Translations under genes and position numbers: made by a program | Assembly: GCA_017554305.1 (NCBI GenBank) | Contig: JAFZIN010000031.1 | Span: 1 to 62,274, forward strand | DNA length: 62,274 bases | Origin: Bacteroidales bacterium | GTDB lineage: Bacteria > Bacteroidota > Bacteroidia > Bacteroidales > UBA932 | Reading direction: 5' to 3' | Notes under the pieces: model-generated | Databases searched by the model: none | Told to the model about the DNA's origin: nothing | The model's input: the letters and a program-made list of their open reading frames with translations, nothing else | Part shown: positions 35,554 through 44,270 of the stretch, piece after piece | How the letters are laid out: each line of letters opens with the position of its first letter | Numbering within the stretch: the first letter of the stretch is position 1

Positions 35554-36348
35554 TCAGTTCTTTCTGGTTGGTTTGTTCTGCGGGTTCTTGTATGCCGAAC
35601 CGCCTATGCGGTAGTGGAGTCCCGCAGAGATTATTATCTGGGATGTGTGGGTAGAAACCCAAACGTCCTTGTAAAAGACCTTAGGGTCATACGTGTTGCT
35701 GAGGTTGTATTTGTAGTTGGCCTCAAGGTGAATCTCAAACGGACGGAAAACAAAGGCAACTCCGCCGCCTCCTATAATTCCGTAACCGTATTTCTTATAG
35801 GTAGATGAGATGCTTGGATCCAACAGATCTGAGAACGAAGCACTCAGCTTATATGAGCCGTATGCGCCCAAATTAAAGAGAAGTCTCATATTCCAGAAGT
35901 CTATCCTGAACTGAGAGACAAAAGGCAGCGTAACGGTCTGAAAACGCTCCTTTCCCTCCTTAATTACCTTCCCCTTGTCATCCAGAACGGTTGTGGTGTA
36001 ACCCACCTCGTTAAACTGCAATCCGGTCTCAATTCCAAAGAGCGTTATGGCATCCCAAAGTGAGTGATAATAAGTGTAATAGATTCCAAAGTTCTTAGGT
36101 GTCATAAGAGACTTTTTGTCATAATCTACGCTAAAGTAGATGTTGTCTATTGCATATCCCCACTTTACTCCCAAAAGGTGCTCTCTAATGCGTGAACTGT
36201 CTTTAACCTCCCCAATAGGCTGGGCATTTCTAAAGGAGTGTTCGTCAAACTCCTTCATAATATCCACGGTATCAACAATCTGTGACCATCCCTCAGAAAT
36301 GCTGAAGAGTGAGAGCAGTGCAATTATTATGATTTTTACCTTTTTCAT
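35554..36348 (-). CDS. PorT-like outer-membrane beta-barrel protein
   Basis: 264 residues. A signal peptide (MKKVKIIIIALLSLFSISEGWSQ) is followed by a chain of alternating amphipathic strands with aromatic ends (FGIYYTYYHSLW, GYGIIGGGGVAFVF, ISAGLHYRIGG), the pattern of an eight-stranded outer-membrane barrel of the PorT/OMP_b-brl group. PorT itself is a type IX secretion component; many relatives have no known role, so a T9SS function is only a possibility. The gene lies one base after the Ig-like lipoprotein gene and directly before ispG. Confidence 0.75.
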   Translation of the reverse strand: MKKVKIIIIALLSLFSISEGWSQIVDTVDIMKEFDEHSFRNAQPIGEVKDSSRIREHLLGVKWGYAIDNIYFSVDYDKKSLMTPKNFGIYYTYYHSLWDAITLFGIETGLQFNEVGYTTTVLDDKGKVIKEGKERFQTVTLPFVSQFRIDFWNMRLLFNLGAYGSYKLSASFSDLLDPSISSTYKKYGYGIIGGGGVAFVFRPFEIHLEANYKYNLSNTYDPKVFYKDVWVSTHTSQIIISAGLHYRIGGSAYKNPQNKPTRKN

Positions 36349-38271
36349 CTATTCAAATAGTTTTTTAAGATCTACCGTCTGGGTGAGATCCATCTGTTGT
36401 CTTAGCGTTATAAGTGCCTTACCGTCAGGCAATCTGAAGAGTCTGGCCTTCTCCGGAGGAATCCTCTTGAGCACATTGCCCACATCAAGTTTGCCGTTGC
36501 CGTTCTTATCTTCCGTAATCCTGAAGGAGTAGTTGCCGGCATTCAGATATGGAAATTTGTACTCTCCGTCTTTGGTAACAATATACTTAAGGAAGGTCTT
36601 GTCTCTCTTTTCATTAACCAGTTCCACAATGTATCTTCCTCCGTTTGTGTTGTTTATCTGAAGGGTAATGGAACTTAAATTGTCATCATTCGGGAGGGAG
36701 AAGTTACGGCGCAGAGAGTCATTGGTAAAGCCGTTAACGTCCTGGAAAATGCCTGCAGGAATTCTTACAAGGTAGTCATTACCAACCTTGTACGGGTCAT
36801 CTGCATAAATAACGTAACGGAGTATATTGCTTGAATCTCTCTCTGCGTGGAATTTAAAGTTGGAGACTACTTTTCTTGGAGTGGAGGTGGTAAAGAAGAG
36901 AGAGTCAAAATTAGCCTTAATCAAAGGAGTAGGGAAGGTAATCTCAATTCCCATATTCTCAACGTTTTTGGCGTCCAAAGTAAGGTTGAACTTGAGCAGA
37001 TCTTCCCTCTCTTTTGGCTGCTTGCCCTCATCCTTCTCCTTATCCTGATTCTTGAACGGGTTGTTCCTGGTGTTCTTGTTTGTACCGGTCAGGTTCTGAA
37101 TGGATTGATCTGTAAGGCCGGTGTTGGTCTCGTCACCCTTTTTGTTATTGTTCTTTATCTTGCTCTTATCAAACGGTTTAACCAGTTTTATGCTTCTGCT
37201 CTCCGGAACCAGTTTTCCGGTGGAATCTGTCTTTTGGTAGCAGAGGCGCATAAAGAGGGTATCCGGCACGCTCCTCCTCTCATTAATCCAGAAAGACAGT
37301 GAATCTCCCTCCGCATTGAACTGGCGGATAATCTTGTCTGAATAAACGCCCTTAATTAAGAAGGTGTCTATCTGAGGGTTAGCGGCGTTAAACTTAAGGA
37401 AGCATTCTCTCTCCGATACTCTTCCGGAGTTGGTAAGGTACTGCCTGTCCGGCCTCTCCTTAAAGATGTAAATATCTGTCTGTGAAGGTCTGCTGAGGCA
37501 CGCCACCGTATCTTTCATATCCATCATAGCAATTTGAGGAAGTCCTTTTTTCTCCGCGATAGTTGGCGTTATTAACGAATCACAGAACCCGCCAAACTCC
37601 ACCCCTTTGTCATAGAGGTAGTTGTTGTTCTTATCCTCCACTGCATAAACGGTGTAAGGCACTCCCTTTAAGGCTCTTACGCAGAAGTATCCCCATTCGT
37701 CCGTCTTTGAAATGGCATCAGGCAAATCCAGTACAACTGAGGAATCTTTTGGATTTTTATAGAGCGTGACAAGAACGCCCTTCTTTGGAAGCAGAGTCTG
37801 GTAATCCATTACAGTTCCGCTTATTAGAAGGGAATCTTTAACGCTTCCGGTGGAGAAGGTATAGACGTAGTTGGAGAAAGGGTTGCCCTCGTTTACATCA
37901 GAGATAGACTCTCCAAAGTATATGGAATAGGTCTGGTCTTTCTTTAGGGTATCATTGAAAGTGAGCACAACGCTCTTCTTCTTAATCTTTGCGGTAGGCC
38001 TCTTAATCATTGGAGGTGAGACAACTATCTCTGTTGCCTGATTCTTCAGCTGAACATATTCATTAAAGTTCAGATATATCTTTCCCTTCTGGGTAGGGAA
38101 GTTGCATCTGACGGAATCCGGCAGGGTTGAGACAATTACAGGCGGTATGGTATCTTTTGGACCGCCCTGCGGACCTTTGGAGGTGTTGGCGCAGCTCTGT
38201 GAGTAGGAGATGTAAAGTCCTGCGGCACAAAGTACTGCAACTGCTCTAAGTATGTTGGTTATCTTCTTCAT
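36349..38271 (-). CDS. Ig-like (Big_5) domain lipoprotein
   Basis: 640 residues. A lipoprotein signal with a cysteine after SQS (Cys29) is followed by a Gly/Pro linker, then the Big_5 pattern DTIPPVIVSTLP ... LTFNDTLKKDQTYSIYFGESISDVNEGNP. Later come carboxypeptidase-regulatory-like beta folds (SGTVMDYQTLLPKKGVLVTLY, YAVEDKNNNYLYD) and a Lys/Asn-rich linker around residues 380-420. Such Bacteroidetes proteins are outer-membrane or periplasmic, with unknown roles. The ATG at 38271 is preferred to a GTG at 38277. It starts three bases after the Rel/SpoT stop and is one base from the PorT-like gene. Confidence 0.78.
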   Translation of the reverse strand: MKKITNILRAVAVLCAAGLYISYSQSCANTSKGPQGGPKDTIPPVIVSTLPDSVRCNFPTQKGKIYLNFNEYVQLKNQATEIVVSPPMIKRPTAKIKKKSVVLTFNDTLKKDQTYSIYFGESISDVNEGNPFSNYVYTFSTGSVKDSLLISGTVMDYQTLLPKKGVLVTLYKNPKDSSVVLDLPDAISKTDEWGYFCVRALKGVPYTVYAVEDKNNNYLYDKGVEFGGFCDSLITPTIAEKKGLPQIAMMDMKDTVACLSRPSQTDIYIFKERPDRQYLTNSGRVSERECFLKFNAANPQIDTFLIKGVYSDKIIRQFNAEGDSLSFWINERRSVPDTLFMRLCYQKTDSTGKLVPESRSIKLVKPFDKSKIKNNNKKGDETNTGLTDQSIQNLTGTNKNTRNNPFKNQDKEKDEGKQPKEREDLLKFNLTLDAKNVENMGIEITFPTPLIKANFDSLFFTTSTPRKVVSNFKFHAERDSSNILRYVIYADDPYKVGNDYLVRIPAGIFQDVNGFTNDSLRRNFSLPNDDNLSSITLQINNTNGGRYIVELVNEKRDKTFLKYIVTKDGEYKFPYLNAGNYSFRITEDKNGNGKLDVGNVLKRIPPEKARLFRLPDGKALITLRQQMDLTQTVDLKKLFE

Positions 38272-38273
38272 AA

Positions 38274-40556
38274 TCACTCTTCATCTTTAAAGTCTACCCT
38301 CTTGGCAGATTCAATTCCCTTCATTGTGCCAATGGTCTTAATAATCTCATCCAGGTCATTGGTGTTGTGTACGTAAAGGTCTATGTATCCGTAAAATACA
38401 CCATCGTGAGTCTCAAAGAAAAGCTTACGGATATTTACGGAGAGCTGAAGGGTTATATACTTGGTAATTTCGTTTACAATGCCAAGGCGGTCTATTCCCT
38501 TGAGTTCTATTCTGGCAAGGAAGGAGAGGATGGTGTGCTTGGTCCACTTTGCGTTGATGATTTTTCCGCCCTCGCTGGAGGCCAGAGCCATTGCCACCGG
38601 GCAGACTTTCTTGTGAATTACAACCTCTCCGTTATCGTCCAAAAAGCCTATGATAGGGTCTCCGGGAATAGGGTTGCAGCAGTCTGCCGTCTTGTATGTA
38701 AGTGTCTTGTCCAGAGGGTTTTCCTTAAGGAGGTAATCTTTGTGACGGTCTATCTTTTTCTCCTTGCCCTCATCTGTAGAACTCTCTTCAACCTCTTCCT
38801 TCTCTTCCTTGTCTGATGAGAAGGTGAGCTTCCAATACTTTACAAGTTTGTTCTCCTTGTTCTTTTTGAGAATCTTTTCCAGATCTGTGAGGTCTATAAG
38901 TCCGGAGCCAATCTTGGAGTAGAGCTCGTCTTTGTTGCTCACTTTAAACTCATCTATGAGTTTTTTCAGAACCCTTATATGTAACTTAACGCCAAGGGAA
39001 TCCAGCGCCTTCTCCAACTTCTCCTGTCCTCTCTTTATGGAGTCTTTGACCTCACCTTTGAGAGAATCCAATATGATGTTTCTGGCCTTTGCAGTCTTTA
39101 CAAACTTAAGCCACTCACGCTGAGGCTTTTGGGAGTCTGCCGTAATAATCTCCACCATATCTCCGTTACGGAGTTGATAGGAGAGAGGTACCAGCTTAAG
39201 ATTGACTTTGGCTGCAATTGCCTGATTTCCAATCTCTGAGTGAATGTGGTATGCAAAGTCCAGAGCTGTGGCTCCCTTTTCCATACGCTTAGATTCTCCG
39301 GCAGGGGTGAACACGTATATCTCCTTGGAGAGCAGGCCGGTGTGGAACTTATCCAAAAACTCCAGTGCGTTAACATCGGGGCTTTCAAGCACTTCCCTTA
39401 CCATATTGAGCCAATCGTCCATATCCCTCTCCGGATTGGCAATCTTTCCGCCCTTGTAGTTCCAGTGAGCCGCAACTCCCTTTTCTGCAATGGCGTTCAT
39501 TCTCACGGTCCTTATCTGCACCTCAACCCAGCCACCCTGCGGGTTCATAAGAGTGCAGTGCAGAGCCTCGTATCCATTTGATTTAGGGGTACTTACCCAA
39601 TCCCTAATACGGTCCGTATTGGAGAGGTAATCTTCAGAAATGAGGGAGTAGATATCCCAGCACTGCTTTCTCTCAGAACTGCCCTTCTTAGGGGTGAAGA
39701 TTATTCTGACGGCAAAGAGATCATAGATTTCCTCAAACGGAATTCCCTTTACCTGCATCTTGTTCCAGATGGAGTAAGGGGTCTTTATTCTCTTGGTAAT
39801 GGTGAACTTATAGTGTGCCTCCTCCAACAGCTTGGAGATAGGTTCAATAAAGTTGTCTATTATAACTCCCTTAGTCTGAGTGTATTCTGCAATCTTGGCG
39901 CAGATCTGGGCATACTGGTCCGGCTGACGGAATTTGAGCCAGATGTTCTCCATCTCACTCTTTATGCTGTAGAGTCCCAAACGGTGAGCCAGAGGTATGA
40001 AGATATACATTGTCTCAGAGAGAATCTTGTCCTGTTTCCTCTCTGGCATAGACTCTATAGTGCGCAGATTATGAAGGCGGTCTGCCAGTTTTATAAGAAT
40101 GACTCTGACGTCATCATTCAGAGTAAGAAGTATCCTCTTAAAGTTCTCCGCCTGAAGTGTAGTCTGCTCTTTTCCCCCCTCCATTTTGGTATCCATGGCA
40201 GACTTAATCTTTGTAAGTCCGTCTACCAGAGAGGCTATCTTTGCCCCAAACAATCTCTCCACATCCTCCACCGTATATTCGGTATCCTCAACAACATCAT
40301 GTAGAAGTGCTGTCACAATGGACTTATAGCCAAGTCCTATCTCCTGCACTACAATCTTTGCAACTGCAATAGGATGAATAATATACGGCTCACCTGAACG
40401 GCGGCGGACACCCTTGTGGGCTTCGTTTGCAAATTCAAAGGCTTTTATAACCCCTTCGTACTCCTCCTGAGATGCGCATCTTTTTAACGCAGCCAGTCTA
40501 AGAGATTCAAATTCCCTCTGAATTAGTTCGTTGTCTTCTTTTGTAAAATCACTCAT
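38274..40556 (-). CDS. rel: Bifunctional (p)ppGpp synthetase/hydrolase (Rel/SpoT)
   Basis: 760 residues in the full RSH layout. The N-terminal HD hydrolase domain is intact (RRRSGEPYIIHP, LLHDVVEDT). The synthetase domain has the G-loop RIKTPYSIWNKM, YDLFAVRII, GYEALHCTL and EVQIRT. A TGS domain (YVFTPAGESKRM), a helical region and a C-terminal ACT domain follow. Both catalytic centres look functional, so it should make and degrade the starvation alarmone. It lies 11 bases after hydG and directly before the Ig-like lipoprotein gene, in a run that also holds flavodiiron and YihY genes. Confidence 0.95.
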   Translation of the reverse strand: MSDFTKEDNELIQREFESLRLAALKRCASQEEYEGVIKAFEFANEAHKGVRRRSGEPYIIHPIAVAKIVVQEIGLGYKSIVTALLHDVVEDTEYTVEDVERLFGAKIASLVDGLTKIKSAMDTKMEGGKEQTTLQAENFKRILLTLNDDVRVILIKLADRLHNLRTIESMPERKQDKILSETMYIFIPLAHRLGLYSIKSEMENIWLKFRQPDQYAQICAKIAEYTQTKGVIIDNFIEPISKLLEEAHYKFTITKRIKTPYSIWNKMQVKGIPFEEIYDLFAVRIIFTPKKGSSERKQCWDIYSLISEDYLSNTDRIRDWVSTPKSNGYEALHCTLMNPQGGWVEVQIRTVRMNAIAEKGVAAHWNYKGGKIANPERDMDDWLNMVREVLESPDVNALEFLDKFHTGLLSKEIYVFTPAGESKRMEKGATALDFAYHIHSEIGNQAIAAKVNLKLVPLSYQLRNGDMVEIITADSQKPQREWLKFVKTAKARNIILDSLKGEVKDSIKRGQEKLEKALDSLGVKLHIRVLKKLIDEFKVSNKDELYSKIGSGLIDLTDLEKILKKNKENKLVKYWKLTFSSDKEEKEEVEESSTDEGKEKKIDRHKDYLLKENPLDKTLTYKTADCCNPIPGDPIIGFLDDNGEVVIHKKVCPVAMALASSEGGKIINAKWTKHTILSFLARIELKGIDRLGIVNEITKYITLQLSVNIRKLFFETHDGVFYGYIDLYVHNTNDLDEIIKTIGTMKGIESAKRVDFKDEE

Positions 40557-40567
40557 CCTTTTAAGAT

Positions 40568-41998
40568 TTAAAGTCTTATATCTCTTTTACCCTCCATTAC
40601 CTCTTTGAGCTTCAAAGATATCTTATCTTTCCATTGGCCCTCTTCCATTCTGGCCATTTCTCTCTCAATAAGTTTATATCCCTCATCTTTGGTCTCCTGA
40701 GAGGCGTAATCCTCTAGGTATTCGGCAAGTGTAAGCAGGGCATTAGGGGTGCAGAACTTCTTAATGAAGCCCGGAATTGCAAACTCCATAAAGTGCTCAC
40801 CGGTTCTTCCGGCTCTGTAGCAGGAGGTGCAGAAACTTGGTATAAAGTCTTCACTCATAAGCCATTTAACGGCCTCATCCAACCCTCTGGTATCTCCAAC
40901 TTTAAACTGCTCACGCTCCAGGTTCTGCTTTTTGTCATTTGCAGCATATCCTCCTATCTCCAGTTTGGTGCCCGCATCTATCTGGGAAACACCAAAGTGG
41001 ATAACGTCTCTTCTAATAGAGGGTGCCTCTCTTGCGGTCATTATCATTCCGGTATAAGGAACGGCCAGACGCAGAATAGCTACAAGTCTCTTAAACTCCT
41101 CATCCTTAGTGCGGTACGGGAACTCCAGGTTCACATCCGTTGCCGGTTGAATTCTTGGGAAACTTATGGTGTGAGGTCCCACTCCAAACTTTTCCTTAAG
41201 ATGGATGGCGTGGCTTACAAGTCCCATAACCTCAAACCTACAGTCATAAAGTCCTATGAGTGCGCCAATTCCAAGGTCATCTATTCCCGCCTCAAAGGCT
41301 CTGTCCAGTCCGTCCAAACGCCACATATAGTTTCCCTTAACGGTATCCTTTGGGTGATACTGGGAGTAGGTGCCCTTATGGTAGGTCTCCTGGAATATCT
41401 GATATGTTCCTATGCCCTCGTTTTTAATTGTCTTATAGCCTTTTACATCAAGCGGAGCGGCGTTTATGTTCACTCTTCTTATGGCTCCGTTCTTGGAGTG
41501 GACGCTGTAAACGGTCTTTACGCAATCTGCAATAAACTCAGGAGTGTAGATAGGGGACTCTCCAAATACCAGTATGAGTCTCTTCTGTCCGCTGTCCTGA
41601 AGAGATGTAACCTCCTGTATGAGTTCCTCCTTTGTAAGAGTCTTTCTTACAGTGTTATGCGAACTCTTTCTAAACCCGCAGTAGGCACAGTTGTTTATGC
41701 AGTAGTTGCCTATGTAAAGCGGTGCAAAGAGTACTATTCTGTTTCCATAAATCTCTCTTTTTAACTCTCTTGCAGCATTATACAACTCATCAAGACCCTC
41801 CTCAGACTTTATTGCCAGAAGGGCGGCCGTCTCCTCCAGGGTAAGCGGAGTCTTGGAGAGAGATTTTGCAAATATCTCCCTGTAGCGTGCCTTGTCCTCC
41901 ACACTGTTGGAAATGAGGCTGTTAATGCGATCATCATCTATAAAATCAACTGCTCCCTTACTCAGAGACCAGTCCATATTTATTCCTTTATTCATCAT
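40568..41998 (-). CDS. hydG: [FeFe]-hydrogenase H-cluster maturase HydG (radical SAM, tyrosine lyase)
   Basis: 476 residues. The radical-SAM motif CX3CX2C is at Cys100/104/107 (CINNCAYCGF). The diagnostic second-cluster motif CX2CX22C is at Cys390/393/416, which separates HydG from ThiH. The enzyme cleaves tyrosine to deliver CO and cyanide to the H-cluster iron. Neither hydE, hydF nor a hydrogenase gene lies in the window. The start overlaps the YihY-like stop (ATGATGA), so translation is coupled. It implies an anaerobic, hydrogen-metabolising cell. Confidence 0.94.
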   Translation of the reverse strand: MMNKGINMDWSLSKGAVDFIDDDRINSLISNSVEDKARYREIFAKSLSKTPLTLEETAALLAIKSEEGLDELYNAARELKREIYGNRIVLFAPLYIGNYCINNCAYCGFRKSSHNTVRKTLTKEELIQEVTSLQDSGQKRLILVFGESPIYTPEFIADCVKTVYSVHSKNGAIRRVNINAAPLDVKGYKTIKNEGIGTYQIFQETYHKGTYSQYHPKDTVKGNYMWRLDGLDRAFEAGIDDLGIGALIGLYDCRFEVMGLVSHAIHLKEKFGVGPHTISFPRIQPATDVNLEFPYRTKDEEFKRLVAILRLAVPYTGMIMTAREAPSIRRDVIHFGVSQIDAGTKLEIGGYAANDKKQNLEREQFKVGDTRGLDEAVKWLMSEDFIPSFCTSCYRAGRTGEHFMEFAIPGFIKKFCTPNALLTLAEYLEDYASQETKDEGYKLIEREMARMEEGQWKDKISLKLKEVMEGKRDIRL

Positions 41999-43029
41999 AC
42001 TTTTAATCTTAATCTTTCCTCCTTCTCTTTTTTCTTTCTGTTAATATGCTCCTTAAGGCTCTGGAAGGAGTGTGTCATCTCTGCCCCAATCAGTATCATC
42101 ATCCAACTGAGGTTCAGCCAGATAAGGAAGAGAGGGAAGGCGGCAACTGCTCCGTAAATTCTGTTCAGTCTGGAGACCATAAGCTGGGTTCCCGTATAGA
42201 GGAACTGCAGCAAAACAAAGGCGAATGCGGCAACAACTGAGGCCCTGAAGGCGTGTCTCCACTCCACCTTGGTGTTTGGAATGTACTTGTTCATCATTGT
42301 AAGGCATACAACGCAAATCAAGTAATACAGAAGCCATTGGACTGCACCCGCAATGTGTATTCCGCCAAGCATTTTAACGCTGTACTGGCCTATGCTGTTT
42401 GTAGTAAAAACACCCAGAGAGAGGAAGAGCAGAATCAAAAACGGACTTACCAGAATAAACCCCGCACAATAGGCAACTCTTTTGCCCATAGATCTTCTCT
42501 TGTTTATACGCCAAATAGCGTTAAAATGCCTCTCTATGTTGAAAATAAGCCATACTACAGACCAGAAGAAGACAAATGCACTCACCATTCCGAATGCGCT
42601 CTCCTTTCCGGTGCTTATTATGTTTGATGCAAAACCCAGCGCCTTTTCAATTATCTGTTCATTACCCTCAAAGGTGCGGTAAATGACAGTTTCCAGGTAG
42701 TTTTCCAACCCCACGCCGTCTACTATGAAGAAGACAAGGGCAAGGAAGGGGATAATGGCAAAAGTGGTGAAGAAGGTAAGGGAGATGGAGTAGAGGCCAA
42801 GTTTGTTGTCTCTGGAGTTATGGACAAGTTCCAGCACTCTCAGAAGTCCGCCGGCCACTAACCTTCTTGGTCCCTTAAGAGTCTCAAAATCAACTGTCCA
42901 AAGATCATCCTTCAGAAACTTTATACATATCTGATAAAGTTCCCTAACGGAGTCAATCCAACCGTTGACCTCGCTCTTAATGCCTCCAAAGAAGCCCTTT
43001 ACACCGTGTTCGCCGCTCTCTTTACTCAT
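41995..43029 (-). CDS. YihY/BrkB family inner-membrane protein
   Basis: 344 residues with six hydrophobic segments and a cytoplasmic Lys/Glu-rich C-terminus (NRKKKEKEERLRLKV). Family marks include the long first helix with GLYSISLTFFTTFAIIPFLAL and the last membrane pair with AAFPLFLIWLNLSWMMILIGAEM. The family was once mislabelled ribonuclease BN; its role is unsettled and may be transport or envelope function. The start overlaps the flavodiiron gene end by eight bases and its stop overlaps hydG, so all three are co-translated. Confidence 0.88.
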   Translation of the reverse strand: MSKESGEHGVKGFFGGIKSEVNGWIDSVRELYQICIKFLKDDLWTVDFETLKGPRRLVAGGLLRVLELVHNSRDNKLGLYSISLTFFTTFAIIPFLALVFFIVDGVGLENYLETVIYRTFEGNEQIIEKALGFASNIISTGKESAFGMVSAFVFFWSVVWLIFNIERHFNAIWRINKRRSMGKRVAYCAGFILVSPFLILLFLSLGVFTTNSIGQYSVKMLGGIHIAGAVQWLLYYLICVVCLTMMNKYIPNTKVEWRHAFRASVVAAFAFVLLQFLYTGTQLMVSRLNRIYGAVAAFPLFLIWLNLSWMMILIGAEMTHSFQSLKEHINRKKKEKEERLRLKV

Positions 43030-44218
43030 CCAACGCTTTTACAAAACTCTCTGCAAAGAGGTTGAGGTTCTCCTCAATCTTCTCTGCTGTAGGCTCTCCA
43101 AATGCCTCAACAGTAGGGGATACCAGGTTCAGTTTAGCCTCCTCTGCAAACTTTGCAAGTGCCTTTGCACCGGCACCGTTCCAGCCGCTGGTTCCAAAAA
43201 TTCCCATCACTTTTCCCTTTGGAGCCATAATCTTTATCTCATTGCACAGATGCTCCATCATTGGGTGCATGAAGGTGTTATAGGCACAGGTTCCAAGTAT
43301 GAACCCTTTGTATCTCATTATATCGCTGAGGATATAGGAGGCGTTACTCTTTGATACATCGTAAGTTCTAATGTTCTTAATTCCCATCCGGGCCATCTTT
43401 GCTCCAATGGTATCTGCCAGCTTTGCGGTGTTGCCGTACATTGAGGCATAGCATATTACAACGCCTCTCTCAGATTTTGATGCGGCCCAGTCTGCGTAGA
43501 GGGAGATAACCTTGCCCGGGTTCTCCTTCCAAACAACTCCGTGAGAAGGAGCAATCATCTTTACAGGAGTATCTGCCAGCTTGGTTATTGCTCTGGTAAC
43601 CATCTGGTTATACTTGGCAACAATGTTGGAGTAGTAACGTCTCATCTCCGGAAGGAATATCTCTTCCATGTTGTAATCGGAGTCAAAGATTCCGCCGTCC
43701 AAGGTTCCGTAACCGCCAAAAGCGTCACAGGAGAAGAGGACTTGGTCTTTAACATCTAAAGTTACCATAGTCTCAGGCCAGTGAACCCACGGAATGAAGA
43801 CAAACTTAAGGGTGCTCTCACCAATCTCAACCTCCTGATTATCTGTTACTGCCATAAAGGAATCCTGTGAGATTCCGTAGTATTTCTCCATAAGTTCAAA
43901 GGTCTTGGCATTTCCAATTACCTTAACCTCTGGATATTTGGCAATAACGGAGGAGATCATTCCGGAGTGGTCCGGCTCCATGTGGTTGACTACCAGGTAA
44001 TCCAGCTTCTCTCCGCCCAGCACGCTCTCAATCTTTTTTAAGAACTCACCGTCTGCCCCAAATTCTACGGTATCTATTAGGACGTTCTTTTTGTCCTTGA
44101 TAATGTAGGAGTTATATGATACTCCGTAAGGAATAGGCCAGTTGTTCTCAAATAGAGCCGTACGCCTGTCATTTACTCCTATGTAGCTGATTCTGTCTGT
44201 TATTTTGCTTATTCTCAT
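43022..44218 (-). CDS. Flavodiiron protein (FprA-type O2/NO reductase)
   Basis: 398 residues. The N-terminal beta-lactamase-like domain has a full diiron ligand set: His79, Glu81, Asp83 and His84 in HMEPDH, a His in WVHWPE, an Asp in SCDAFG and a His in PSHG. The C-terminal flavodoxin domain has the FMN loop CYASMYGNTAK. Such cytoplasmic proteins reduce oxygen to water or NO to N2O, protecting anaerobes. No rubredoxin gene is next to it. Its partner location with hydG suggests a shared concern for oxygen-sensitive enzymes, but this is inference. A 52-base purine-rich gap separates it from ligA, with no clear promoter. Confidence 0.93.
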   Translation of the reverse strand: MRISKITDRISYIGVNDRRTALFENNWPIPYGVSYNSYIIKDKKNVLIDTVEFGADGEFLKKIESVLGGEKLDYLVVNHMEPDHSGMISSVIAKYPEVKVIGNAKTFELMEKYYGISQDSFMAVTDNQEVEIGESTLKFVFIPWVHWPETMVTLDVKDQVLFSCDAFGGYGTLDGGIFDSDYNMEEIFLPEMRRYYSNIVAKYNQMVTRAITKLADTPVKMIAPSHGVVWKENPGKVISLYADWAASKSERGVVICYASMYGNTAKLADTIGAKMARMGIKNIRTYDVSKSNASYILSDIMRYKGFILGTCAYNTFMHPMMEHLCNEIKIMAPKGKVMGIFGTSGWNGAGAKALAKFAEEAKLNLVSPTVEAFGEPTAEKIEENLNLFAESFVKALDE

Positions 44219-44270
44219 ATCTTTATGTTATTTCTATATTTTTTCTTTTCACTTCATTTCTTCATTCCCC

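Noticed and set aside
34925-35614. 229-codon plus-strand frame opposite ispG
   Set aside because: Shadow of ispG; no domain, no promoter.
40793-41764. 323-codon plus-strand frame opposite hydG
   Set aside because: The sense strand is a textbook HydG with both cluster motifs; the antisense translation is Ser/Leu/Tyr-rich with no family features.
40568-41998. ThiH (thiamine tyrosine lyase)
   Set aside because: The C-terminal CX2CX22C second-cluster motif is specific to HydG, and no thiamine genes are near.
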